The translations under genes and the position numbers were made by a program. DNA of 21,968 bases from Stagnihabitans sp039932095 (GTDB taxonomy: Bacteria; Pseudomonadota; Alphaproteobacteria; Rhodobacterales; Rhodobacteraceae): positions 1 to 21,968 of the forward strand of contig JBDTQR010000062.1 of NCBI GenBank assembly GCA_039932095.1. Reading direction: 5' to 3'. The notes under the pieces are model-generated. The model saw nothing but the letters and a program-made list of their open reading frames with translations, had not been told where the DNA came from and made no database searches. Shown here piece after piece: positions 16,154-21,968 of this stretch (its first letter is position 1; each line of letters starts with the position of its first letter).

Positions 16154-16948
16154 CTAGGCGTTCAACAGCGCCACAGCCTCGGCATGGATCGCCCGGTTCG
16201 CCGCCGCCAGCACCTGCCCGCCATTGTGGCAAGGCCGACCCTGCCAATCGGTCACCAGACCGCCAGCCGCCTCGATCACCGCAATCGGCGCCTGAACGTC
16301 ATAGGCCTTCAGTCCGCTTTCAATCACCAGATCGATCTGACCCGCCGCGATCAGCGCATAGGCGTAACAATCGGTGCCATAGCGCACCAGCCGCGCTTTC
16401 GATGCCACGCGGCGGAAGGCAGCACCCTCGTCCGGCGTGCCCACCTCGGGAAATGTCGTGAACAAGATCGCCTCCGACAACGGTCGCGGCGGACGGGTTT
16501 GCAACACCTTGCGCCCCATCGGACCGTTGACTTCGGCCCGGCCCAGGCCGCCCTCGAAACGTTCCTTGATATAGGGTTGGTCGATCAGGCCATAAATCGG
16601 CCCATTGGCGTCGGCGACCGAGATCAGGACACCCCAGGTCGGCGTCCCGGACAGATAGCCGCGCGTGCCGTCAATGGGATCAAGGACCCAGGTCAGTCCC
16701 GAGGTCCCTGCGCTGGTGCCGAATTCTTCGCCCAAAATCCCGTCATCGGGCCGCAAACGTGCCAGAACGGCCCGCATGGTCTGCTCTGACAACCTGTCAG
16801 CAACCGTCACCGGATCGAAATGGTCGGTTTCCTTGGTGTCGGCGACCAGTCCGGTCGCGCGAAAATGGGTCAGGGTCGCAATCCGCGCCGTGTCGGCCAA
16901 TTCCGCTGCCGTCGCAATCAACGCTGCCGCCAAATCCGCATCTATCAT
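16154..16948 (-). CDS. hisN: Inositol-monophosphatase-family histidinol-phosphatase
   Basis: This 264-residue Mg-dependent phosphatase probably removes phosphate from L-histidinol phosphate, the penultimate intermediate of histidine synthesis. The family motifs are GEEFG (73-77), DPIDGTRGY (90-98) and a third metal site in GLKAYDVQAP (D217). The YD in place of the WD of SuhB/IMPase, followed by IAVIEAAGGLVTDWQG, is the pattern I know from the HisN branch, so the name is likely but not certain. The ATG at 16948 is preferred; a GTG at 16969 would add seven residues (MVFGGQA). The other his genes are not in the window. The downstream amidohydrolase gene is 48 bp away. Confidence 0.82.
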   Translation of the reverse strand: MIDADLAAALIATAAELADTARIATLTHFRATGLVADTKETDHFDPVTVADRLSEQTMRAVLARLRPDDGILGEEFGTSAGTSGLTWVLDPIDGTRGYLSGTPTWGVLISVADANGPIYGLIDQPYIKERFEGGLGRAEVNGPMGRKVLQTRPPRPLSEAILFTTFPEVGTPDEGAAFRRVASKARLVRYGTDCYAYALIAAGQIDLVIESGLKAYDVQAPIAVIEAAGGLVTDWQGRPCHNGGQVLAAANRAIHAEAVALLNA

Positions 16949-17038
16949 TGCCTGGCCCCCGAACACCACAGCATCGCGCTAAGCGTTCGGGGCAATCGGG
17001 TCAAGTCAGACCCGGCGCCAGGCCTCAGGATTCTGCCG

Positions 17039-17395
17039 TCACGCCGCTTCGCTGAGCACGCGGGCCAGATCAAACAACCTGCGGCGCTGGGCTTCGGGAA
17101 TGGCATAATACGACCGCACCAGCTCCATCGTCTCTTTGTCGGCCATCATGTCATTGGTGGCGGCTGTCACCGGACCATTCGACAGACCTTCGAAAAAGAA
17201 GCTGATCTCGACGCCCAAAGTTTCAGCAATGTCCCACAGCCGCGAGGCCGAGACGCGGTTCATGCCGGTTTCGTATTTCTGAATCTGCTGGAATTTGATG
17301 CCGACTTTGTCAGCCAGTTGTTGCTGCGTCATCCCCACCATCCAACGGCGATGCCTGATTCTTTTGCCTACATGTGCATCTACCGGGTGCTTCAT
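17039..17395 (-). CDS. XRE-family helix-turn-helix regulator
   Basis: This 118-residue DNA-binding protein has an XRE domain near residues 9-65: VGKRIRHRRWMVGMTQQQLADKVGIKFQQIQKYETGMNRVSASRL, with QQLADKVG and FQQIQKYE as helices 2 and 3. The C-terminal tail is acidic then basic and ends LFDLARVLSEAA. Close relatives are common in Rhodobacterales and in rhizobia, where one (PraR) represses quorum-sensing and biofilm genes. I start at ATG 17395 because GGAG lies six bases upstream. The ATG at 17407 lacks a ribosome site and contributes that GGAG itself. An AT-rich region with repeated CTGTCTAA boxes and two promoter-like elements lies upstream, which suggests autoregulation. Confidence 0.88.
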   Translation of the reverse strand: MKHPVDAHVGKRIRHRRWMVGMTQQQLADKVGIKFQQIQKYETGMNRVSASRLWDIAETLGVEISFFFEGLSNGPVTAATNDMMADKETMELVRSYYAIPEAQRRRLFDLARVLSEAA

Positions 17396-17481
17396 TCCAA
17401 ACTCCATTTCAAACTAAGGTACTACAGCCATATAAGCAAGAAACGTGCCAACTTGGCCATTCGATCAAATTTACCGAAGAT

Positions 17482-17510
17482 ATTTTATTTCCTCTGTGAA
17501 AACCTGTCCT
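17482..17510 (-). promoter_or_regulatory. Candidate sigma-70 promoter of the XRE gene (proximal)
   Basis: On the minus strand AGGACA (17510-17505) is separated by exactly 17 bp from TAAAAT (17487-17482), giving a leader of about 80 bases before ATG 17395. The -35 element lies inside the hairpin-like operator 17501-17522, so a protein bound there would affect RNA polymerase directly. Confidence 0.45.
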
Positions 17511-17564
17511 TTTAGACAGGTTGAATTATACGGCTGTCTAAGAATCCACCCTGAGCCTGTCTAA
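17501..17564. promoter_or_regulatory. Operator-like array of three CTGTCTAA boxes
   Basis: TTAGACAG occurs at 17512-17519 on the plus strand, and CTGTCTAA at 17534-17541 and 17557-17564. The two forward boxes start 23 bp apart, and the first box's centre is 22 bp from the second. The first box is part of a perfect 8-bp inverted repeat, AACCTGTC (17501-17508) / GACAGGTT (17515-17522). A perfect TATAAT on the minus strand (17530-17525) lies between boxes 1 and 2. The spacing near two helical turns suggests binding on one face of the DNA, perhaps by the XRE protein itself. Confidence 0.6.
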
Positions 17565-17625
17565 ATCGCCGCCCGGGGGATGATAGGTCGCACGACTCTC
17601 CCTAAACGAGCTTTCTACTTTGCAA

Positions 17626-17667
17626 CGCATTATGCAACGAAATTAACCAATTTCGTTGCATAATGCG
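17626..17667. repeat. Perfect 19-bp inverted repeat with 4-base spacer
   Basis: CGCATTATGCAACGAAATT (17626-17644) and AATTTCGTTGCATAATGCG (17649-17667) are exact reverse complements around AACC. Each arm also contains its own near-palindrome (GCATTATGC or GCATAATGC). No T-run follows on either strand, so a terminator is unlikely. It could be an operator, a recombination site or the trace of a small mobile element. Confidence 0.85.
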
Positions 17668-17815
17668 ACAATCTTAACCGCCGAGAGGCTTTTTCATCAA
17701 AAACACCTTGGCAACACCGCCAGGCAGCATCCCGAAAATCGACGAAATTGGAGGCCGATCTGGCCAAGGCCGACTCTTCGACATTCAACCGAAAATTGCG
17801 CCTGCGACCGCCAGA

Positions 17816-18718
17816 TCAGGCTGGTGCCGCCGCGATTTCCCGGTCCGAAAGGATCGAGCGGACCGGCCCCGGGGCGTAATGCAGCCGGATCAATTCGGCC
17901 AGACGGTCCACCACGACGCCGCGCGACGTGGCACTTACGTATAAATTCACCTTCATGCGGGGCAGGTCCGGCAAGGCACCACCATGCTGGATGCGGCTCA
18001 TATGGCGGGGCTCGGACCCCTCAAGCACCGTATGCACCGCCAGATCGGCGCTGACCGTGGCCTCCACCGTGCGGGTGTTGTCACTGTCCACCGCCAACAC
18101 CCAGGGGATCCCGGCCGCATCCAGTCTGGCCTGAACCTCCTGCCTAAAAATGCAACGCTGTTCGTAGGCAAGCGGCAGCGGCCGCTGGGTCCAGGCCTGC
18201 CCACCGGGCGCGCCAACCCAAACTTGCGACAGTTCGGTCAGAGTCATCCCGCCAGAGCCGACATTCTCTTCCGTTGTCACAATCACATCGCAGCCGCCTT
18301 GCGCAAACTGTTCGCGCAGCATCCGGGTGTAGGATGAGATCAGCCGCACCTTCACCTTGGGAAAATCGCGGGCAAATTGCTGCATCACCTGTGGAATCGC
18401 CGGATAGACCACATCATGCGGCACCCCCAGCACCACCTCGCCCTCGAACGCCGGCAGGGTCAGCAGCCCGTAGACCTCATCATTCAGCGCCAGCATCCGG
18501 CGGGCGTAGCTGAGCAGCTGCTCGCCGGTCTGCGTCAGAGAAACCGTGCGCGACGACCGGTCAAGCACGGCGACGCCCAACAGGTCCTCCAACCGCTTGA
18601 TCTGCATCGACACGGCCGATTGCGTCAGGTTCAGCGCCCCCGCCGCCCGGGTCACCCCACCAACATCAGCAATCATCACGAACGACCGCAACGACCCCAG
18701 GTCCAAATTCCGTATCAT
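17816..18718 (-). CDS. LysR-family transcriptional regulator
   Basis: This 300-residue LysR-type regulator has a winged helix at the N-terminus (LRSFVMIADVGGVTRAAGALNLTQSAVSMQIKRLEDLLGVAVLDR, about 9-53) and a two-lobe effector domain starting near residue 90 (GEVVLGVPHDVVYPAIPQVMQQF). Its ligand is not evident. The ATG at 18718 is preferred because AAGGA lies eight bases upstream; an in-frame ATG at 18751 would add eleven residues (MVLTSIIKDCD). It is divergent from the DUF1127 gene across 126 bp that carry two 15-bp repeats with the T-N11-A LysR pattern. Control of the DUF1127 gene and of itself is therefore likely. Confidence 0.9.
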   Translation of the reverse strand: MIRNLDLGSLRSFVMIADVGGVTRAAGALNLTQSAVSMQIKRLEDLLGVAVLDRSSRTVSLTQTGEQLLSYARRMLALNDEVYGLLTLPAFEGEVVLGVPHDVVYPAIPQVMQQFARDFPKVKVRLISSYTRMLREQFAQGGCDVIVTTEENVGSGGMTLTELSQVWVGAPGGQAWTQRPLPLAYEQRCIFRQEVQARLDAAGIPWVLAVDSDNTRTVEATVSADLAVHTVLEGSEPRHMSRIQHGGALPDLPRMKVNLYVSATSRGVVVDRLAELIRLHYAPGPVRSILSDREIAAAPA

Positions 18719-18831
18719 ATCACAATCCTTGATGATCGACGTCAAAACCATTCATTTTCATAATCTGCCAGCATCGTCTAGAAATATCAACAGATGAAAT
18801 GACGACTCATGCTCGCATCACAATCGTTGAT
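18719..18831. promoter_or_regulatory. Two LysR-type boxes in the LysR/DUF1127 intergenic region
   Basis: ATCACAATCCTTGAT (18719-18733) and ATCACAATCGTTGAT (18817-18831) are direct repeats differing at one base. Each has the shape ATCA-N7-TGAT and satisfies T-N11-A. The left box covers the Shine-Dalgarno of the LysR gene; the right one abuts that of the DUF1127 gene. A related TCAACAGATGA lies between them (18787-18797). Confidence 0.6.
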
Positions 18832-18844
18832 AAGGACGCTCCAA

Positions 18845-19054
18845 ATGCACATCTCCATCACCTCCCGCCCACTGTTCCACGCCCCGCATCCGCTGCGCCG
18901 TCTGACCGCCGCCCTGGCGCTGCGCCGCGAACGCCGGGCCCTTCTCGCGCTCGACGACCATATGCTCAGCGACGTCGGTCTGACCCGTGAAGAAGCGGTG
19001 TCCGAGGCCAAGCGGCTGTCGTGGGACGCCCCGGCCTTCTGGCGCCACAGCTAA
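18845..19054 (+). CDS. DUF1127 small basic protein
   Basis: This 69-residue protein has the DUF1127 signature in its C-terminal half: LRRERRALLALDDHMLSDVGLTREEAVSEAKR (roughly 26-57), an arginine-rich helix followed by the L-x-D-I/V-G-L-T-R-x-E turn. The family is small and basic; members in other alphaproteobacteria have been linked to RNA turnover and to phosphate or stress responses, but no activity can be assigned here. ATG 18845 is preceded by AAGGA with eight bases between. The longer frame from 18809 lacks a ribosome site. The divergent LysR gene is its probable regulator. Confidence 0.85.
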   Translation: MHISITSRPLFHAPHPLRRLTAALALRRERRALLALDDHMLSDVGLTREEAVSEAKRLSWDAPAFWRHS

Positions 19055-19061
19055 ATTGACT

Positions 19062-19077
19062 GATTTCTGCGGAAATC
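19062..19077. other. Small stem-loop after the DUF1127 gene
   Basis: GATTTC-TGCG-GAAATC forms a 6-bp stem seven bases past the stop codon, followed only by CTTG. It may help define the 3' end of the short mRNA; the structure is weak. Confidence 0.25.
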
Positions 19078-19160
19078 CTTGAAGTTGAGAGGCAAAGCCC
19101 CGATATTGGGCGCATCGGCGGCGAGATTTCTCGCGCGCTTGTCACTCATCGGAGGCTTTA

Positions 19161-19883
19161 ATGGCTGACTATCAGACGATCCGATCCGCGACTGCGGCGG
19201 CTGGGACCGCCACGATCGACGAGGGCCTGCGCGCCCATATGAACAAGGTCTACGGGCTGATGTCCGTGGCGATGTTGATCACGGCCGCAATGGCTTGGGC
19301 CGTGGGCACCAGCCCCGCCTTGATCAGCGTGGTGTTCGGCACGCCGCTGCGCTGGGTCGTGATGTTCCTGCCGCTGGTCATGGTGTTGATCTTCAGCGCC
19401 GCGATCACCCGCATGTCGGTGGCTGCGGCCCAGTTGTTCTTCTACGTCTACTCGGCGGCGGTCGGTCTGTCGCTGTCGTTCATCTTCATCGTCTACACCA
19501 ACACCTCGATCGCCTCGACCTTCCTTGCTACGGCCGTCGCATTCGGTGGGCTCAGCCTTTACGGTTACACCACCAAGCGCAATCTGTCGGCGATGGGATC
19601 GTTCCTGATGATCGGCCTGATCGGCTTGATCGTGGCCTCGGTGATCAACATCTTCCTCGCCTCCTCGGCGCTCGCTTTCGCGATCTCGGCCGCTGGCGTG
19701 TTGATCTTCGCCGGCCTGACCGCCTGGGATACCCAGTCGATCAAGAATGACTATCTGGCCCATGCCCGCGATGGCGATGCCAACTGGCTTGGCAAATCGG
19801 CCATCATGGGTGCCCTGCGGCTGTACCTCGACTTCATCAACATGTTCATGTTCCTGTTGCAGTTCATGGGCGACCGTCGCTGA
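19161..19883 (+). CDS. Bax inhibitor-1/YccA family membrane protein
   Basis: This 240-residue integral membrane protein has about seven hydrophobic helices, for example MSVAMLITAAMAWAVG, VVMFLPLVMVLIFSAAI, GSFLMIGLIGLIVASVINIF and LRLYLDFINMFMFLLQFMG. The C-terminal half has the BI-1 features FAGLTAWDTQSIKNDY (with the conserved Asp of the di-aspartyl pH sensor region) and LYLDFINMF. Family members are proposed calcium or proton leak channels (YetJ) or FtsH modulators (YccA); the role here is inferred only. ATG 19161 follows GGAGG with six bases between. The gene has its own 106-bp leader and a strong terminator at 19905-19932, so it is a single-gene transcript. Confidence 0.9.
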   Translation: MADYQTIRSATAAAGTATIDEGLRAHMNKVYGLMSVAMLITAAMAWAVGTSPALISVVFGTPLRWVVMFLPLVMVLIFSAAITRMSVAAAQLFFYVYSAAVGLSLSFIFIVYTNTSIASTFLATAVAFGGLSLYGYTTKRNLSAMGSFLMIGLIGLIVASVINIFLASSALAFAISAAGVLIFAGLTAWDTQSIKNDYLAHARDGDANWLGKSAIMGALRLYLDFINMFMFLLQFMGDRR

Positions 19884-19904
19884 ACCAAGCAATTCTGACG
19901 ACAG

Positions 19905-19932
19905 GGGCCGGGTGCAAACCCGGCCCTTTTTT
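19905..19932 (+). terminator. Intrinsic terminator after the BI-1 gene
   Basis: GGGCCGGGT (19905-19913) pairs perfectly with ACCCGGCCC (19918-19926) around a GCAA tetraloop (GNRA type), followed by six Ts (19927-19932). This is a textbook Rho-independent terminator 21 bp after the stop. The last T is also the first base of the convergent acetyltransferase's stop triplet. Confidence 0.95.
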
Positions 19933-20450
19933 CATGCGCTGCGCTGCATCCGAACGGCTGGGAAGGCGATGGCCCGGGTGATTGGTACCTGAACCGGCCC
20001 GAGAACGATGAAGCCCAGGGCCGCATAGAACGGCACTGCAGTCCGCGACGCCAGACAGGTGTAATGTCGTACCCCCTCTGCTTCGGCCGCCGCGAATATC
20101 CCTTGCATCAACCGCCGGCCAAGGCCCTGCCGCGTCAGGTCCGGATCGGTTGCAACATGGCGGATCTCGGCTATTCGGCCCGCACCCTCCCCTGCCACAC
20201 CCGGACGCAGCCACTGTCCGGCCGGGCTATAGCCACCAGCCGCGAGGATCCGCCCCTCCGCTTCGATCACGAAATACCGCCCTGACGCCAGCAATTCCGG
20301 CCGGGCACGCGCGATGATCGGCACAAGGGTTACCATGATGGAGGGCGGATAATCGGGCCGCAGCAGCCGGGGATAGCTGCGCCCCAGCAGACGGTCCACC
20401 GCCGCCAGATCATCCGGTCGCGCAACGCGCAGGTGCATGACTTGGGCCAT
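19932..20450 (-). CDS. GNAT-family N-acetyltransferase
   Basis: This 172-residue acetyltransferase has the GNAT order: an N-terminal strand-helix (MHLRVARPDDLAAVDRLL), a central strand (YFVIEAEGRILAAGGYSP) and motif A EIRHVATDPDLTRQGLGRRLMQGIFAAAEAEGV, in which TRQGLG is the acetyl-CoA pyrophosphate loop. It ends with motif B, SRTAVPFYAALGFIVLGP. The acceptor is unknown. The start is uncertain: ATG 20450 (MAQVMHLR) or 20438 (MHLR), neither with a good ribosome site. The open frame runs further upstream to 20555, but those residues overlap the preceding gene and do not look like GNAT sequence. It lies 94 bp after the nucleotide-kinase-like gene. Confidence 0.88.
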   Translation of the reverse strand: MAQVMHLRVARPDDLAAVDRLLGRSYPRLLRPDYPPSIMVTLVPIIARARPELLASGRYFVIEAEGRILAAGGYSPAGQWLRPGVAGEGAGRIAEIRHVATDPDLTRQGLGRRLMQGIFAAAEAEGVRHYTCLASRTAVPFYAALGFIVLGPVQVPITRAIAFPAVRMQRSA

Positions 20451-20544
20451 CCTGCAACCATCGCAGTTTTGGCGGCCAAGAAAAGCCCCGAATTGACCCG
20501 TGACACCGCGTAACTGCAAGTCCACTGAAGCGCAGATCAATTGA

Positions 20545-21063
20545 TCAGGTCGCAAGTCCGTTCAGAAAGGCCTCAACCTCGGCCCCGCACCGCAAGTGAA
20601 CCCATCTCTTGCCCGGCGGAGCCGCGTCTCGCAGCCGCTCGATGTTCCGCCGCCCGCTGGCCCGGGTCCGCCAGATATAGGCCCAGAACGGCAAGGTTTC
20701 GGGGCCAAAGCGTTCCGGGCACCCCGCCGGCAGATCCGGCCGCGCCCGCCCCTGCCAGACCACCGAACGCATCAGCACCCGCCACATCCGCAGCGTCACT
20801 GGCAGGTCAAGCCAGACCACCAGATCGGCCCGCGCCATCCGGTTGGCCCAGGTCAGCGAATGTCCGCCCTCAAAGATCCACGCCGCGCGCGCCTCGACGT
20901 CGTGGCAAAGCCGGGTCGTGTCATCCCGGGGCCGCTCCACCCAACCGTCTTGCCAGTGGATATGGTCGATGTGCACCACCGGCAACCCGGTGACTGCCCC
21001 CAGCCGGCGCGCAAGGGTCGACTTGCCGGACCCCGGCTGACCGACGATCATCACCCGCTGCAT
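20545..21063 (-). CDS. P-loop ATPase/nucleotide-kinase-like protein (FlaR/topology-modulation type)
   Basis: This 172-residue P-loop protein begins MQRVMIVGQPGSGKSTLARRL, with Walker A GQPGSGKS at 8-15. It continues with PVVHIDHIHWQDGWVERPRD, the pattern I know from proteins annotated 'DNA topology modulation protein FlaR' or adenylate-kinase-like. A Walker B-like strand (ADLVVWLDLP) and a lid-like segment (RNIERLRD) follow. The true substrate of this group is unclear, so the FlaR label should be taken as a family name only. Its ATG directly abuts the stop of the VIT gene (TGAATG, 21066-21061), indicating coupled translation. Confidence 0.85.
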   Translation of the reverse strand: MQRVMIVGQPGSGKSTLARRLGAVTGLPVVHIDHIHWQDGWVERPRDDTTRLCHDVEARAAWIFEGGHSLTWANRMARADLVVWLDLPVTLRMWRVLMRSVVWQGRARPDLPAGCPERFGPETLPFWAYIWRTRASGRRNIERLRDAAPPGKRWVHLRCGAEVEAFLNGLAT

Positions 21064-21756
21064 TCAGACAACCGCGCCGAACAGATGCCCCACCACCGCC
21101 GTCACCGCCATCGCCGCAGCGCCCCAAAAGGTCACCCGCAGCACGGCTCTGGCGACAGGCGCGCCGCCCGCTCTGGCCCCGACGGCCCCCAGCACCGCCA
21201 GAAAGCTCAACGACAGCAGTGTCACCCACAGGCTTATCGTGGCTTCGGGCACCAGAGCCGCCACCGCCACCGGCAGCACCGCACCCAAGGCGAAGCTGAC
21301 TGCCGAAGCGCCGGCCGCGACCAGTGGTTTGGCTTCGCCATGCTCGGAGAACCCCAGTTCGTCGCGCAGATGCGCCGCCAACGGGTCCTTGGCATGCAAG
21401 GCCGCCGCCACTTGCAGCGCAAGGTCACGGCTCAGCCCACGCCGTTCATATATGCCGGCAAGCGCGTGCAACTCTTCCTGTGGATCCGCCGCTATCTCGG
21501 CCGCTTCACGTCGGGCGTCGGCCTTTTCAGTGTCGGCTTGCGAGGACACCGACACATATTCGCCCGCCGCCATCGCAAGGGCCCCTGCCGCCAGCCCTGC
21601 CATGCCTGCCAGCAGCACTTCGGCCCGGCCAGACGTCGCCGCCACCCCCATGATCAGCGAAGCGGTGGAGATGATACCGTCATTCGCACCCAAAACGGCC
21701 GCCCGCAGCCAGCCGACACGGGCGACATAATGCTCCTCGAAGTGGTTCCGTTCCAT
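21064..21756 (-). CDS. VIT1/CCC1-family metal (Fe/Mn) transporter
   Basis: This 230-residue inner-membrane protein belongs to the VIT/CCC1 family of iron and manganese exporters or storage transporters. It opens HYVARVGWLRAAVLGANDGIISTASLIMGVAA, the family's first helix with the conserved Asp (in GANDG). Then come AAGALAMAAGEYVSVSSQADTE, a cytosolic acidic/amphipathic region (about 80-135) corresponding to the metal-binding domain, and three more hydrophobic helices. Five helices in all fit the family. ATG 21756 has GGAG seven bases upstream. It follows rpmG and its terminator and leads the two following minus-strand genes. No Fur or Mur-type box was recognised in the 66-bp gap. Confidence 0.9.
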   Translation of the reverse strand: MERNHFEEHYVARVGWLRAAVLGANDGIISTASLIMGVAATSGRAEVLLAGMAGLAAGALAMAAGEYVSVSSQADTEKADARREAAEIAADPQEELHALAGIYERRGLSRDLALQVAAALHAKDPLAAHLRDELGFSEHGEAKPLVAAGASAVSFALGAVLPVAVAALVPEATISLWVTLLSLSFLAVLGAVGARAGGAPVARAVLRVTFWGAAAMAVTAVVGHLFGAVV

Positions 21757-21774
21757 CCGACGTCTCCAAATGCA

Positions 21775-21798
21775 AAACCGCGCCAGAGGGCGCGGTTT
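21775..21798 (-). terminator. Hairpin terminator after rpmG
   Basis: AAACCGCGCC (21775-21784) and GGCGCGGTTT (21789-21798) form a 10-bp stem with loop AGAG on the plus strand. In the rpmG direction the RNA would end GGCGCGGUUUUGC, a short U-run continuing from the stem. It lies 25 bp past the rpmG stop and 19 bp before the VIT start. Confidence 0.75.
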
Positions 21799-21822
21799 GT
21801 CAGAACTCCAGTCGGGCAGATC

Positions 21823-21968
21823 CTACTTGATCTTGCCTTCCTTGTATTCAACATGCTCCCGTTTGACGGGGTCGTATTTCTTGACCGTCATCTTGTCGGT
21901 CATCGTCCGGGCGTTCTTCTTGGTCACATAGAAGTGCCCGGTGCCAGCCGTCGAGTTCAGACGGATCT
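21823..21968 (-). CDS. rpmG: 50S ribosomal protein L33, C-terminal part (runs off window)
   Basis: This is the last 47 residues of L33, a protein of the large ribosomal subunit. The minus strand reads IRLNSTAGTGHFYVTKKN, then a basic stretch with KYDPVKREHVEYKEGKIK and a TAG stop at 21825-21823. This version has no CxxC pair in the region seen: the strand where zinc-binding L33 proteins have Cys is STAGTG and KYDP here, so it is the zinc-free type usual in alphaproteobacteria. The first few residues lie outside the window. Confidence 0.95.
   Translation of the reverse strand, partial: IRLNSTAGTGHFYVTKKNARTMTDKMTVKKYDPVKREHVEYKEGKIK

Larger units (their letters stand above)
17408..17815. other. 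408-bp AT-rich regulatory spacer between XRE and LysR genes
   Basis: This gap is plainly less GC-rich than the rest of the window. It holds the CTGTCTAA box cluster (17501-17564), two promoter-like elements for the XRE gene and a perfect 19-bp inverted repeat (17626-17667). From about 17668 to 17815 nothing coding is evident; the frames there are short and unconvincing. Confidence 0.7.

Noticed and set aside
15308..16789. A 493-codon plus-strand frame opposite the amidohydrolase and hisN
   Set aside because: It is an antisense shadow crossing two real genes; no ribosome site and no family pattern.
17626..17667. The perfect palindrome as a Rho-independent terminator or a dif site
   Set aside because: No T-run follows on either strand, and I could not match XerC/XerD arm consensus convincingly.
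1..21968. CRISPR arrays, tRNA or rRNA genes, insertion sequences, prophage genes
   Set aside because: No regularly spaced repeats, cloverleaf signatures, transposase or integrase motifs were seen anywhere in the window.

Overview
The window looks like a chromosomal segment of a GC-rich alphaproteobacterium of the Rhodobacterales (Rhodobacter/Roseobacter relatives). The evidence is the tpa-tauR-xsc taurine cluster, TauR-type direct repeats, a LysR/DUF1127 pair, a short XRE regulator of the type common in this group, and RpmG. No phage, IS element, CRISPR array, tRNA or rRNA was seen. Most genes sit in short, tightly packed operons with 1-4 base overlaps.

Region by region: (1) 1-3952 is a taurine dissimilation cluster on the minus strand, tpa then tauR then xsc (xsc runs off the left edge). 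Both the tpa and the xsc promoter regions carry two CTGGACYTAA-like boxes with the same 23-bp period. An unrecognised small gene on the plus strand lies between tauR and xsc and faces away from xsc across the box pair. (2) 4014-6396 holds dgoK-dgoA-SMP30 lactonase, three overlapping plus-strand genes for the lower part of a galactose/galactonate (De Ley-Doudoroff) route. (3) 6557-9648 encodes a complete polar amino-acid ABC importer (ATPase, binding protein, two permeases), ending near a repeat with a double hairpin. (4) 10008-11700 has an NTF2-like protein, a TusA-like protein and, divergent from the latter, CcdA. (5) 11747-14325 is a two-gene unit: an unusual membrane protein with a serine-hydrolase elbow, translationally coupled to a cytochrome P450. 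(6) 14429-16948 on the minus strand holds a HisN-type phosphatase, an 8-oxoguanine deaminase-like amidohydrolase and RraB. (7) 17039-19054 is a regulatory stretch: an XRE regulator, a 408-bp AT-rich spacer with a repeated CTGTCTAA operator-like array and a perfect 19-bp inverted repeat, a LysR regulator, and a divergent DUF1127 gene. (8) 19161-21968 has a Bax-inhibitor-1 family membrane protein with a strong terminator, then (minus strand) a GNAT acetyltransferase, a P-loop nucleotide kinase-like protein, a VIT/CCC1 metal transporter and the end of rpmG.

Working together: Tpa moves the amino group of taurine to pyruvate, and Xsc turns the resulting sulfoacetaldehyde into acetyl phosphate and sulfite under TauR control. 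DgoK and DgoA split keto-deoxy-galactonate to pyruvate and glyceraldehyde 3-phosphate. Taurine uptake genes and the galactose dehydrogenase and galactonate dehydratase are not in the window.

Nothing here proves a wholly new system. The best candidates for undescribed biology are the small gene sharing the xsc promoter region, the hydrolase-P450 pair, the CTGTCTAA array with its neighbouring palindrome, and the double-hairpin intergenic repeat whose stem sequence changes while pairing is kept.
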